Shown piece by piece: positions 10,578-21,826 of a stretch of 64,000 nt of DNA. The notes beneath the pieces were generated by a model. It was not told the DNA's origin. It did not search any database and was given only the letters and a program-made list of their open reading frames with translations. The position numbers and the translations under genes were made by a program. Each line of letters begins with the position of its first letter. The first letter of the stretch is position 1. The stretch is from assembly GCA_039881045.1 (NCBI GenBank), contig JAYWVB010000004.1, positions 434,001-498,000 on the forward strand, written 5' to 3'. The DNA is from Chaetomium olivaceum (lineage: Eukaryota > Ascomycota > Sordariomycetes > Sordariales > Chaetomiaceae).

Positions 10578-10839
10578 TGTAACGGTCCCAGGAGTATATT
10601 GCAACTAGCTGGTGACGACTCTACGAGTACACTAAGCTTGAAGAAGAAAAGGAAAGATGAGGGAGTCTGGCAGCTCGTGGCTGCTTTATGATCGCGAGTG
10701 CGGTGGCCCGAGCGCATTGCTAGAATGTTCGGTGCTGTGGGGCAACTGGGAATAGCTTCATCCAGGGGTTCGGTGGATCGTGCTTGTACGTGAGCTGGCC
10801 GAGGGTTACCGAGGCCCACCTCGGGCACAGCCCGTTACA
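10578..10839 (-). repeat. 5' LTR of the gypsy element
   Basis: 262 bp. A minus-strand CATAAAG TATA-like box lies about 50 nt before the 12-nt segment at 10628-10639 that pairs with the leader. If transcription starts at that segment, U3 is about 200 nt and R-U5 about 62 nt. Confidence 0.9.
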
Positions 10840-12349
10840 TATAGTAAGTGATCCTCCAAGATGCACATGTTTTTTTTGGCCCTTCGGCGCCTGCTCAGTG
10901 CCTCATTTGCCTTCTGTAAGGTACCTATCTCAGCCGTCATTAGGGCCACCGAGTGCGCCAATGCCTGCGTCCCTTTCGCAAGCTGGTCGACAGCAGTGAG
11001 AATTGATGTTGGCGAGCTTCCCTGATGACGGACAATCCGATCTTTGATGTACTCGGATTGCGAGACGGTCTCTGTTGGGTTCCGTGGCGTCTGGGAGAAC
11101 CAAGGATCGGCAGCGGCGGAGGGGGGACCAGTTGGTGTTGGCATCCGTAACTTGACATCCAGCTTGGATATCACTGACTCGGGGTCAAAAGGCACTAGAC
11201 CTGCACCTCTGAAACCCCCTTTGTTGTTTCTCTCGGTCATAGCGGCAAAGTGGGCGGCTTTGAAAGCGAGGAAGAACTCGACCTTGGTGATGTGGTTGAT
11301 ATGCGCTCTGACGAAGTGCTCGATCTGCCGACCGTACGCCCTCTTTAGGGCACTGTAACACCCAACATCGAGTGGCTGGGTTATATGGGACGAGTGAGCA
11401 GGCAGGCTGATGGTGATAATGTTGTTCTCTTTGCAAAAGGCTTCGAATTCGGCCGACAGGTGACTCTCATGCCCATCTAGCACAATCATCCGATGCACCC
11501 CCTTCGTGCGAGACTTCGTGTGCCTATCGAAGTGTTTGATCCATTCTAGGCCGGTCTCATTGTCGGTCCACCCATTGGAAGTTGGCTTAATAGCCCAGTC
11601 GAGTGGGAGCTCGCCCTCGGTATACCAGTTAGCGAGGTGGTAGGCGCCTTGAACAATGAGAAACGGCGGGAGGCACCACCCTTCGCCATTGATGCACTCA
11701 ATCGCTGTCGCCCATTCCCGATTGCCAGGCTGAACTGCCTTGCCTCTTCCGCGTCGATCGGCGCGCGTCACTACCATAGCTGCGCAGATGACGCCCATCA
11801 TGAAGCCGGTCTCGTCGAAGTTGTAGAAGTCACAGTCGTGGATGCCGTACTTCGCTCTCATGTTGTGCACAAGCTCAAACCACGCGCCAATAAGTTCTGG
11901 ATCTTCGCAGAGAGCTCTCTGAAAGTCGTATGCGCGATTGAAACGCGTCTTGAGTTTTGGTTGTCGCTTGACGAACTTCTCGGCCCAGTGCTTGCCGACG
12001 CGTCCCCCGTCGCGTCGCGCGAGAAGCAGATTGGCCATATCTTCAACACCAGCGTGTCGGGGCGGGAATCCACGCGTATCTAGGTCCAATATATATTGAA
12101 CAACTGCCTCCTCTTCAATGACTGTCAATCGGTGAGCTGCAGGTCGTGATTCGGGCTTCGGCGTCTTCCCCGTTCATCCTGTCGCGCAAGGTCGCTTCGG
12201 GTACATTGTAGATTTTGGCAGCGCGTCGCCGACTGAAAGTCTTATCTCGTTGCATTGCCTGAATAGCAAGATTGATTTTACTCTCTTTGGATTGCGATGC
12301 CATTTTTCGCTATTAAGTTATTCCAAGTTGGGATTGGGAGGTCGTGGTA

Positions 12350-12486
12350 CGGTCAAAAGTGCGCGACTTGGGGGTGTGCGCGACTTGGGGGTGTGCGCGA
12401 CTTGGGGGTGTGCGCGACTTGGGGGTGTGCGCGACTTGGGGGTGTGCGCGACTTGGGGGTGTGCGCGACTTGGGGGTGGAGTACGT
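12350..12486. repeat. right terminal inverted repeat expanded to seven 17-bp units
   Basis: Seven near-identical tandem copies of GCGCGACTTGGGGGTGT at 12361-12479, followed by GGAGTACGT at the element end and TA at 12487-12488. GGTCAAAAG lies on the inner side, matching the inner edge of the left repeat. The unit number differs between ends (seven against two), so the array expanded or contracted after or during transposition. Confidence 0.9.
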
Positions 12487-12573
12487 TACTAACAATTGCA
12501 GTTCAATTACAAACTTCCCACCAGTTGCCATTATCTTCCTGTTTCCCACAAAGTCCAAGTCCGGCTTAGTTCT

Positions 12574-15455
12574 TCACTTACCACCCAGCACACCACCCAA
12601 CAATCCACCACCACCCTTCTTACCGCCCTTCAGGCTCTTAGTAAAGGACCCAAGACCAAGACCCTCAAGAACACGGTTTAGACCAAGGGTCCCCAGTAAA
12701 CCATCGACAAGTCCGCCCAGTCCCAGTCCACTCAGCTATTCGATGGTTAGCACCACGTTTCTCATCTAACCTTCACTAAACAAAACTTACCAGTCTGCCG
12801 ACGAGGTTAAGCACACCAGCCAGCAACAAGCCGACAGCCGCCAAGATCTGGAACAATGGCTCATTCAGCAAGCCCCAGAGCGGGTTCAGCTCCTTCTTCG
12901 CATGCGGCATGTCCTCGAGCTTGCGCTTGGCGTTGTCGATGCACTGCGTCACGTCGCCGGTGAGGTCCTTGAGGACCTCGGCAAGATGGTACTCCTCGGG
13001 GGTGGCCTCGCGCGCCGCCGTCTTGTGCTTGGCGTTGGCCGAGATGCGGCCCTCGGGATCCAGACCCTTAATGATGCCCTTGGCTTCGTTGAGGATGCGT
13101 CCGCCTTCCTCGATCAGCGGCTTAACTTCCTGCACGAGCGCCTCTTCGTCGCGCTCATCTTCGGGGGTGCGCTCGGCCTTGTCGATTTTCTGTGATTGGT
13201 GTTAGTAAGGGTCGAGATAGGGGAAAGGTTCTTGGGGTTACCCACCTCGGTGATCATCTTGCAGATGGGGCGGATGCTGTCGAGACACTGCTCAATGCAG
13301 ACTGACATCTGCACGGCGAGCTTCTTGTCCTTCTCGGCCTGCTCGCGCTTCTCCTTCTCCTCCGGGGACTCCTCCTCCTTGGGTTCCTCGGGGATGTCCT
13401 CGAGGAGGGAGCAGTGGCCGACGGTGTTGCCCTTGTGATTGACAACGTCTCCGTCGTCATCAATATCCTTGCCGGAGCAGATGCTGAGCTCGCCAGAGGT
13501 GAGCTTGCCGATCACGTTTCCGTCTTCGTCGACGACGTTACCCTCTCGGTTGACGCGGCGGCCAGCCATGGGGTTCTTCTTGCGCTCCACCTTCTCGGGC
13601 TCCCAGCGTTCGGCCTTGCCCACCGTGTTGCCGTTCTTGTCGAGGATGTCGCCATCCTCATCGACGGCACGGCCAAACAGGATCTTGCCGTCTCCGCTGG
13701 TCAACCTGCCGACAATATCCCCAGCCGGCGTCACGATGGTCCCATCCTTGGCAACGGTGCAGCCTTGGAGCTCAGCGAAGGGGCCTTCCTTCAAGCCCTC
13801 CCGCTCACCTTCGGGGACAAGTTCGGCCTGACCAAGAACATCACCGCTCTCGCTGAGGATGTTCCCCTGGTTATCGCACATGCGACCAACCATCCTCTTC
13901 ACATCACCCTCCACAACCCTGCCAAAGATGGCCCCATTGCCATCCACCACATTCCCCGCCTTATTGACCCTCTTTCCCGCCAGCACCGACTTATCGACCT
14001 CCGGCTCAGGCTCAGGCTCCGGCTCCGGCTCCGGCTCCCACCTCTCCGCCTTCCCGACCACATTGCCCGCCTTATCCAAAATATCCCCATCCGCATCCAC
14101 CGCCTTCCCCCTCAACACCGCCTTCTCCCCCTGCACCACCCTCCCCACCACCTCCCCACCCACCCCGGCAGTCACCATCCCGTCCTTATCCACCACCGCA
14201 TCAGGGAAACTCTCAAACGGCGCCGCCTCGCGCAGCAGCTCGTCGCGCTCGCTCTCGGGGATCGGCTCCGCCTGGCCCACCACCTTGCCGCTGCTGCTCC
14301 AGATGGCACCGTTCTCGTCGACCTTCCTGCCGACCAGGTGCTTGAGCTCGCCCGACGTCACGCGCCCGACCACGGTGCCGTCGCGCGCGACGATGTTGCC
14401 GCCTTTGTTGACGGTGCCGTCTTTGAGGATGCTGAAGTCGACCGGCTGGGGTTCGGCGTCTTCGGCGGCGGGTTCGGCGGCGGGGATGTCTTCTGTGGTG
14501 GGCTTGTCTTCGGCTGTGGGCTGCTCGGTCTCGGCGATGTCGTCGTCCGCCTTGGGCTGGTCGTCTTTGCGGGCTTCGATGGCGGGTGACTCCTCTTCGC
14601 CCTCGGCGGGCTTCTCTTGGGATTCAATGGCCGGTTTATCTTCGCCCTCGGTGAGCTTTTCCTGAGGTTCGACGGCTGCTTTGTCTTCACCCTCGGCGAG
14701 CTTCTCCTGAGGTTCGACGGCGGCTTTGGCCTTGGTGGCGGGAATGTCTTCGTCCTTTCCTGTTTGCGAGGTCCCTTGGACCTCGGCTGGGGCATCCTCA
14801 AAAGTCTCCGAAGCCTCGACCTCCGAAGCCTTCTGCTCCTCTTCTTCTTGGGGCCGAGGAGAGCTAAACTTGGGAACGGTCAGGTTGTTCCGGGCGGCGG
14901 CGAGGAATGAGTCTCGAGCGTCGTTGGTTGGCTGGTTCTCAGAGGCCTGGTCGAACGCCTGCTTGGCCTTCTCAGTGAGCGACGCGTCGGTAACAGTTCC
15001 AGCAGGGGCTTCAGCGTCGTCACCGGTTTCTGTTGCCTCGGGCGCTTGTTGTTCAGACTGCTGTTCCACATTGGGGGCAAAATCGTCTTCCTTGACCGTC
15101 TTTTCTCATCCTCCTGCTGGCTGTCAACTTGGCGGGGTTGCTCCTTCTCGTCAACAGGTTTCGGGTCGACGTCTTTCATCTTGATCGGCTCCTGCTTCTC
15201 TTCTTCCAGTCCTCCAAGGTCCCTCCGCTTCTCTCGGGTCTTAGCCTGGGGGTCTTGGTGAGTGTACTCGCCGCTTTGGGACCAGTCGCCCGAGCTGCCG
15301 CCGTTGAAACCACCGCCCTGGTACTCGGGCACGGCTGGCGGCGAGCGCGGCTCCGTGTCGAGCTGGCCCTGGTTCTGGTTCGTGTCTTCCAGCTCGCCCT
15401 TGTTGTAGGGCCACGAGCCGGGCGGCGCATGTTTCTTCTGAGCGATGTTGCTCAT
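12574..15455 (-). CDS. LEA-like protein with five DUF3659 repeats
   Basis: Starts at 15455 (MSNIAQKKHAPPGSWPYNKG). Exons 15455-13246, 13189-12791 and 12735-12574, all phase 0; about 923 aa. A disordered charged N-terminal third (many EKPAEGEDK-type repeats) precedes five modules of about 55-60 aa, each with a G(K/R)xV(N/D)xxGNVVDxDG-like pattern, matching DUF3659 (PF12396). An EP-dipeptide run is encoded at about 14004-14038. Then comes a helical segment with a hydrophobic stretch (LFQILAAVGLLLAGVLNLV) and a Gly/Leu-rich tail. A frameshift at the T4 run 15101-15104 is repaired by one base, after which the exon lengths are exact multiples of three. Function is unknown; LEA-like disordered proteins are often stress-linked, but that is inference only. 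A pogo element lies 87 bp downstream. Confidence 0.8.
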
Positions 15456-16779
15456 TGTGGCGGTTTGTTGTTTTGGTAAGATGGTACTTGAAATGGGGCT
15501 AGTAATGGTATTGGGAGAAGTAGTTGTGTTGATCTTGGGATTTTCAGCTGATGCTACTTGTGTAGATGTGATGTGTTCTGAGGAGTCTACAGGAACCGTT
15601 TTCCCTCGATGGTTCTTCCAATGATTTAATATTTTTAAGCACATCTCTCGTCTCTACCCGTGAACTTAGATGAACTGACGACATATGAGACGACAACCTT
15701 TGCATGAAGACCTGACTTGCTCCCAACGTCATTCAGAGAAATTTACGTCAGGGAGGTAACGAACTCGATAGAGCGTCTGGGTGCTCATTGGCCAATTACC
15801 CGGTATCTCTTTCGAAGGGCGGCTCGATCTCGAGCGTTCATGCCTACAGTTTGTTCAGTTGGAGCCGCTCTTGGCCCACAGAACCCTTAGGTCTAGAGTT
15901 GCCACACCGAGACGGGATGACTTCATCTCTCTCCCCGTCCCAATAGGAACACGCGACTTTTCTTGCATACGATGGCTGCGCCGCTCAGCTACTTGAAGAT
16001 GGAGGGAACATGCCTGTAAAACTCACCGGATTCCTTGTTCCAAGTTGTGGCTTCAATGAGTGGTGAGTTGTGGCTTGGTGGGTGGCTGGCAGATCGGGGT
16101 CCGAAGACGCAAGTGATACGTACGTCTCTGGGGCGGGTGGGAGTGTTAGAACCGGGTTTTGCTCGAACCTGCATGCACCTAGGTGTGCTGCCGTTGAGTA
16201 TCTTCTCCGTTTTGGTACTCGTTCGACCGTTTCGCCATGTGGTGCTACGGGTTGCTTCTTCGGAAAGGAGGGGATTCATACCCTAACCTACCGACTAGCT
16301 ACAAGGGGACTGATGGGGCAGGATGACTCGCAGGGCCGAGGCTGTTCAGACGTCATTCAGGGGTTGGTATGGCTTGACTGTGGCTCTCGGGCGCTCTTTG
16401 TGTGGCTCAAAAACCTGCTTTTGCCGGGTTGACTTCCAGTGATCTTTTCTCCCACACACACCACGTCTCCGTTTAGCTGCCCCCCGGACCAGATCCGCCC
16501 GGGATGCCTTGTCAATGCTTGTGAAGTTGGGGTGGTATACATGTGTACAAGTCTATTCTGGACTCGGAGAACTTAATCCTATCAACGGCCGACAGAGAAT
16601 CTCGATCCCACCTGCGGGATGCCCGTTGAGACTAGTACTTGGTACATGAGAGGTTGCGCCGATCCTGAACTCCCCGATGCCGCTACCTCACTGCGCCCGC
16701 CCATAAACTCCTCTCAGCCGCTTGTGACGACCCCGAAAACAATATCGCCGCCAAGATGCCGTCATACCCTCTATCACGA
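15456..16779. other. intergenic, no gene seen
   Basis: Upstream of the LEA-like gene and downstream of the next minus-strand gene. Open frames here are short, have no domain and differ in composition from neighbouring genes. Confidence 0.5.
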
Positions 16780-17745
16780 CTACGAAAACGAGATATGTGG
16801 TGTGGTCTGCTGACCATTAAACACAGTCGGAATTCGGATGGTCAGCTGGATCCCCTCCCTCGTGGACTTAACATCCAGGAAAATATCAGACGGGCTTTCG
16901 TTGGGATTCTCTTTCCTCCACGCTTCCGCATTCTGCCTCCTCTCCTCCTCCGTGCGTCTCGGCTTAGGCTGACTCTCACCGCCAGCAGTAGGCTGCGACT
17001 GGGGTCGCGTCTGCTCCTCCGTCTCTTGAGGCGGCGTTGGCGTCGGCGGGGCGGTAGGCTGCTGTTGGCGCCCCTCTTCTACCGGCTGCTGCCCAGATGG
17101 TCCGCTGGGTTTCCTCTGCGCGCGCTCTCGGGCCTCTTTCTCCTCCTTCTCCTTGCGATGGAGCGGGTTATTGTTATCGTGGAAGGTGCCGACGACATTC
17201 CCGTCCGCGTCGAGGATGTTCCCCGCGTGGTCAACCATGAGGGAGCTTGTGGCCTTCCCCATCACGTCAAACAGACTTCTTGGTGGTGCCGTGGGCGGCG
17301 GTCGATCCTTAGGCCACTCAATGTCGGCGACGTATCCCAGGAGCTCGCCGTCATTGCCGAGGATGTCGCCTTGGGAGTTGGTCACCCGCCGGCCAACCAT
17401 CGTGGGTAGGTCACCGGCGGCGTGCGCTAGGACCTGCCCTGTCTCTTCGTCTATGACATCGCCGTCTTCATCGATCAGTTTCCCGACGAGAAGCGTGCCG
17501 ATGAACGACGGGAGTTCTGGGCGGTCCGTGGCGGATATTTGGATCCCAGGCGGGGCTTTTGGTGAGATGCTGCCTATCCTCGGGATGGGGGCGACGTAGG
17601 CAGGGCTTTTTGGCCGTTTTGGCGCATCTTCCTTCTGGTAGCCGCTCTCGCCTTCCCCCTCGTCGTCGATAACTCGTGCTTCTTCTTTTTCAGAGTGCGT
17701 AGGTGGTGACTGAGACCCATGCTCTGTCGCGGACTTGGATGCCAT
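16780..17745 (-). CDS. short DUF3659-repeat protein
   Basis: Single-exon frame of 321 codons from 17745 (MASKSATEHGSQSPPTHSEK). The charged disordered start is followed by one complete DUF3659-type module (LLVGKLIDEDGDVIDEETGQ to DGELLGYVADIEW, residues about 85-145) and a partial one (LMVDHAGNILDADGNVVGTF). A Pro/Gln-rich linker ends in ESPSDIFLDVKSTREGIQLT, a short amphipathic beta-like stretch. It is related to the repeat protein at 12574-15455 in the same orientation 1.3 kb away, so tandem relatives are likely. No frameshift. Molecular function unknown. Confidence 0.82.
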   Translation of the reverse strand: MASKSATEHGSQSPPTHSEKEEARVIDDEGEGESGYQKEDAPKRPKSPAYVAPIPRIGSISPKAPPGIQISATDRPELPSFIGTLLVGKLIDEDGDVIDEETGQVLAHAAGDLPTMVGRRVTNSQGDILGNDGELLGYVADIEWPKDRPPPTAPPRSLFDVMGKATSSLMVDHAGNILDADGNVVGTFHDNNNPLHRKEKEEKEARERAQRKPSGPSGQQPVEEGRQQQPTAPPTPTPPQETEEQTRPQSQPTAGGESQPKPRRTEEERRQNAEAWRKENPNESPSDIFLDVKSTREGIQLTIRIPTVFNGQQTTPHISFS

Positions 17746-19397
17746 GACTTCTGGATGACTACCTATTGAGCTTCTTGGGCTATCTGAAACAGTTTTGTTG
17801 CCCAGAAAGTTGCTTTCTTTTCTTCTTGCTCTCTAGAAGAGTCGGTTGCGCTTTGTGGAACTGAGCTGACTCTAGCTTCATACCCTGACTCGGCTGAATC
17901 GCCATAAACAAGGCGCGTGATAATCGACGGATAGCGATCAGATTCTGGAACCTCTGCTAGATCCAAGCTTGTCTCTCCAGGGTGTCGGTGGGGTGTGATG
18001 CGAGCTGGTGCGAGGGAAGAAGAAGGGGGGCAGAATGACGTCATGGGGAAAGAAGTTGAGAGTTGGGACGACTGGTGCAGGGATTTGGATTTGCTCTCAG
18101 GAACGCATGAATGCGAAATCCCCGCTAAAAGTCAGAAGGAAATGGATACCTTACACAAACGGACGGACATGAGGGCGGCTGAACACCGACGACTTGACCA
18201 AGACAGTAGACGCCCTCGAGCCGTTCTGAGGACTCGGTCTGCAGGGTGGCATATGCATGACATCAGTGGTGTGGTTGTGTTCCGTCAGGGTGGCTGCAAG
18301 GAACTTCGCGCCTGGGAATGGAATATGCGGGCGCTTGGCGAGGCATCGGAATTTTTCCCGTGTCGGGATTGCGCGTCTCGGGTGCCAAGTGGGCGGGCTT
18401 TCATGCTATCCAAGGTAAATTATGAATTTGTTGGATTAGGTTGGCGTCGTGTTGTCCTCTCTACGAAGTACGTACGTAATCTGTGCTCGATACGAAGCAT
18501 GTATCGACCCAACAAATTGGGATGCAATGAATGACAATGCGACAGTGTAAGTTGGAATTGAGTTTGAACCAGAAAAGACCCTGGCTGGTCTCAACGGCGC
18601 GCACGAGCCACAGCCGATCACCTGTGGGGCACCCATGTCGACTGCAAAAACGGACTGAAACGGACTGAAACGGCCGCGAGACGGGCTGGCACAGCACGGG
18701 CGAGGCGAAAACACCGGGAGGTCCAGTGGTAAGTGAGTGAAGAATGTGAGAGTTAACGTGGTAAATTTATATGGTGATAGGCTCAGGACATTGAGCTATG
18801 GTCCCCAAAACTCTAGTAAATCACCATAATCCGATGATGCCCGTTTGCCCAACTAACATTAACATGAAACCATTTCCCTGTCTTCATAACAATTAAAAAC
18901 AAAAAACCCTAACTGCCATCATCCCGTTTCCCGAACCGGATTCTGGTACACGAAAGATATTGTCCTTGGCGAGCCCCTTTTGAGCTCTGAGGTGGGGTTT
19001 AGTTGCTTCAGTTCCTAAGGAATTAGCCCTTATACCTATCTGAAAACCGCAAATCCCCAAGAGCAACGACGGCGACAACGACAACAACAACATCCCCGTC
19101 CATAAAACGGAACGGTGCGCAGAAGTGGGATCCCCCGAGAGCTGAGTGTCGCCTGCTCAGGTTTCTCTGCATCGTCCTTTAGCCTGTGCAAGAGACGGGA
19201 TTCGGACATAGGAAAGCACTCGAAAGAGAGTGTGAAGTCGCGGTTATGGCGGTGAATGACACTTGTTCTAAAGACTGAAACACGCGTCGGCATTTCAAGC
19301 GTGAAGGTCTGCTTGCATGACTGACGCTTGAAAAACAATAACCGGGAAAGGGGAGGGGAAAAGAAAAAAAGCAAAGTGGGAAGAAATATGCACATAC
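17746..19397. other. intergenic, no gene seen
   Basis: 1.65 kb between two minus-strand genes. It includes a short direct repeat of CGGACTGAAA near 18650 and AT-richer DNA at about 18720-18900. The 179-codon plus frame at 17995 has no recognisable motif and is probably chance. Confidence 0.5.
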
Positions 19398-19764
19398 AAG
19401 AGAGCAAGCTCCAGATCACCATGGATCTTGGCCTTAAGAGTGATCTCAATGTCGAGGTTGAGATCCAACCTGAGCCTCAGAGTATCACTCTTGCCGCCGC
19501 CGTCTCCGCCTCCTTGGTTTTGGACGGCATTACCCCCACGCCGCCTAACGCGCCCGTTGCCGAGTTAACGAGGCCGCCTGCTGTGTTCTGGACATTGTCG
19601 AGGGCAAGGTTGTCGAGAGGGCCTTGGCCGCCTTTCTTCTGTCGCTGGTTGCGCTTCCTCCGAGGCGGCGGGGACTGATACTCCTCAGACTCTTCGCCTT
19701 CAGACTCGTATGTCTGCTGCTGGCGCCGGGGCTTCTTCTCCTCTGAGCCGCTGCGGGATGCCAT
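19398..19764 (-). CDS. small disordered protein with C-terminal LDLNL motif, paralog A
   Basis: Starts at 19764 (MASRSGSEEKKPRRQQQTYE). A charged Arg/Lys/Glu region is followed by a Gly/Asn-rich segment and then LRLRLDLNLDIEITLKAKIH with GDLELALL. The C5 run 19533-19537 needs one more base to join the first part to the motif. A donor GTATGTG follows the motif at 19397; the last exon cannot be placed. The motif and gene layout match the plus-strand gene at 21827. Function unknown; not a family I can name. Confidence 0.65.
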
Positions 19765-20357
19765 TGTTGAAGTGTGTTGTGGGCGAAGAAATTAAAAAGA
19801 TGGAAGGAAGTGGATGTTGGTTGTGACTCTAAGGGTCTTCGTCAATCTGTATTAATAGAAGGTGATGTGGATTTGCGGTTGATGAGATGTGGTGTTCGAA
19901 GGGTCCTGGGGCGATGAGACGGTCGGGTTATTAAGGACGGAATTGAAGTCTTGTCGTCAAGTGGCTAAAACCGGATCCAAAGGGATGAACTTCTCGATGA
20001 AGTCATCGGACGATTCGGGGTCTGGTTCGAGCCTGGCCCCGGGAGCCGACCCCTTGCCCAGTAGCCACGACTCACCAACTATCCACACGGGCTGTGCCGG
20101 CCAAGATATTTGCTCTTCCGTCGTCCCAGAATGGCTGCATAAACTCACATTTCAAGCATCATCGGTGCAGTAGCCGCTGGCTTGCATATCAGGTCCACTC
20201 ACTTACAACTCACGCAACTCTACTCTTCGTGTTCCCCTGAATCCCCCTGAAGAAACATCGAAAAAGGGGTGCTCCTCGCATGGACAAGCAAGGAAAGTTC
20301 AAACAATGCTCAGACCACCAATGTCACAGAGTACATCTCTAGTCATGTTCAGGGCGT
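19765..20357. other. intergenic, no gene seen
   Basis: Promoter side of paralog A and 3' side of the next minus gene. No coding signal is supported. Confidence 0.5.
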
Positions 20358-21330
20358 TTATCCATTTGCTCCTTTGACGTATCGGCTCTCCATGCCTAGC
20401 TGAAGCCGTCTCCTGAGCATGATCGGAATCCACTTTCTACGGCGCGGCCTCTCCGTTTTACCCTCCGTTTTGCTACCTTCCTTCCCCCGCCCCACACTCG
20501 CCGCGCTGAAGGCTCCATCTCGATCCCAGGCAACTGCCCACTTTTTGTTGTCCAACTGCACGGCCACAAACTGGAAAGAATCCCCTTCCAGGTCAACCAC
20601 TGTTCGTCATCGCTCCAAAACCAGGGCCCGACCGTGTGCCCACCCAGCGTGTCTTGCCGGCCTCCGTGCCGCACCATGTTGGTGTCTTTATCGACAAAAA
20701 GCCAGTTGAGCATGGGCGGGTCATCCGCGATAGTGCTCACCAGCCCGAGTTGTTGCGCCTCGGACGGGTACGTGAAGTAATAACCCGTGAATTTGTGTCC
20801 CGGCATCGGGAAGGCTGGGTGGTCAATCCACAACTGCAATTATCGTTAGTCGGTGTTCCCTGGTTTAGTTTATCGCACATTCTGCGAACGCTCTCCGGAC
20901 TCCGGGACTTCGAAAGGCCGATGGACCCGGGATGTCCCCTTCAGTAAGCACTCACATTTCCATCTTTCAGGATACACCAGCACTCGACTGGGCCCTGTCC
21001 ATCAAGTGAAACGGTGGCCGTTAGGTGGAACTTGGCCTTCTCCTTGGCCGCTGCATTCGCTTTCTTCTGCGCGCTCAGGGCTTCGCAGACCCCAATGGTC
21101 GTTGGGATGCCCGCTATGACGAGCAGGCCGATCGCATGGCGAGTGTTTCCGAATACGGGTGGGCTGATTTTGGGTGTCTGGACTCTGGAGTGTTTCTGTT
21201 GAAGGCTCTGTTCATTGATACATGACACGAAAACTTCCAACATATACGCTAGGCCCTCTCGCCACGGTCCCCCGGTTGGCCGTTCCCGGGCCGGTTTCTC
21301 AACCACCCCCGACACCGTTTCACCAACCAT
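20358..21330 (-). CDS. conserved fungal protein of unknown function
   Basis: Two exons, 21330-20956 and 20833-20358; about 283 aa from the first ATG, though a start near residue 30 is possible. A hydrophobic segment HAIGLLVIAGIPTTIGVCEA looks like a membrane anchor or signal. It is followed by a beta-rich body (LTATVSLDGQGPVECWCIL, LWIDHPAFPMPGHKFTGYYF, MLNWLFVDKDTNMVRHGG, GPWFWSDDEQWLTW) with many aromatic residues and a basic tail. The C4 run 20582-20585 lacks one base; restoring it closes the frame. I know no named domain. The conserved aromatic pattern suggests a folded beta domain. Confidence 0.65.
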
Positions 21331-21826
21331 GTTTCTTCTTCCTGCCTGTTTAGGCTCTCAATCACACCTTCTGGGAGGCTTATTTTCACCCCTGCCCCCT
21401 AATTTGCTGAGGCCGGCAAGCCACTCATGCAAGGATACGTCATTAAACGTTTGTGGCTTTGATACCGGCCAACTTCATTGTAGCCCTCTGCCCATCTGCC
21501 CATCTGCCCACCTGCCCACGCGGCCCTCCGTTTATGGAAGACATGGGAATGGAAGGGAAACGGTATGGCTTGCTTGCTCACCCGAGCACCCCTATGTCGT
21601 CACCAGGTTGGACGACGGTAGTTCCGACATGGGGAGAGTCGGCTGAGAATCATGTTTTATGAGTTATGATGCAGGGTCTTCCAAGCTGTCGTCCATCCCT
21701 GGAAATTTTGTGTTGAAGTGGTTGTCTTTTAAACTGAACCTCCACTAACAGTTTCGATCACCCGTCTCGTCCAAAGCTTTTGCAAAGAAGAACACTTACA
21801 CCAGATCAACAAACCTTACCGCAATC
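21331..21826. other. divergent intergenic region with short tandem repeat
   Basis: Between divergent starts. It contains about four copies of an 8-mer TGCCCATC at about 21488-21520. No gene seen. Confidence 0.55.

Larger units (their letters stand above)
5609..10839 (-). mobile_element. Ty3/gypsy chromovirus-type LTR retrotransposon, integrase-core deleted
   Basis: 5,231-bp element bounded by two 262-263-bp LTRs starting TGTAACGG and ending CCGTTACA, with a 5-bp duplication TATAG at 5604-5608 and 10840-10844. It is read on the minus strand as gag, protease, RT, RNase H, integrase C-terminus and chromodomains. The LTRs differ at only about four places, so the insertion is recent. From 10098 to 5907, eight single-base losses interrupt one otherwise continuous gag-pol frame of about 1,399 codons. 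The zinc-binding and DDE parts of integrase are missing, so the copy cannot integrate by itself. Confidence 0.93.
5412..12303 (-). pseudogene. Fot1/pogo-like transposase, interrupted and frameshifted
   Basis: Begins at 12303 with MASQSKESKINLAIQAM and a psq-type helix-turn-helix (RRRAAKIYNVPEATLRDRM). A frame change near the C4 run 12168-12171 leads into the CENP-B-like HTH and the DDE catalytic domain: NFDETGFMMG, VLDGHESH and PAHSSHITQPLDVGCYS carry the acidic positions. A lost base in the T8 run 10870-10877 shifts the end to a frame reading GGSLTIGDAHDI, which continues past the LTR element at 5603 and ends at 5412. The tail includes a CCHC zinc knuckle (CGKCGKPGHNARTC) typical of fungal pogo transposases. 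Total about 550 codons, the Fot1 length. The retroelement physically splits the gene. Confidence 0.88.
5306..12486 (-). mobile_element. Fot1/pogo-type DNA transposon, split by an LTR retrotransposon
   Basis: Ends are matching inverted repeats (left ACGTACTCCACCCCCAAGTC, right its complement) flanked by TA at 5304-5305 and 12487-12488, the target duplication of the Tc1/mariner-pogo superfamily. Without the 5.23-kb insert (5609-10839) and one 5-bp duplication the element is about 1.95 kb, the usual Fot1 size. It carries one transposase gene on the minus strand and sits between the convergent 3' ends of the acyltransferase and the LEA-like gene, 63 and 87 bp away. Confidence 0.9.

Noticed and set aside
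12361..12479. Regular 17-bp repeats resembling a CRISPR array
   Set aside because: There are no spacers and the unit repeats directly inside a transposon terminal repeat of a eukaryotic genome.
13414..14589. Long plus-strand frame of 391 codons in the LEA-like gene
   Set aside because: Antisense shadow of the repeat protein; low complexity (PHHRHH-like) and no domain.
17995..18534. 179-codon plus frame as a gene
   Set aside because: No motif, odd amino-acid mix, and only a short minus-strand frame (17763-18044) overlaps it; likely chance.
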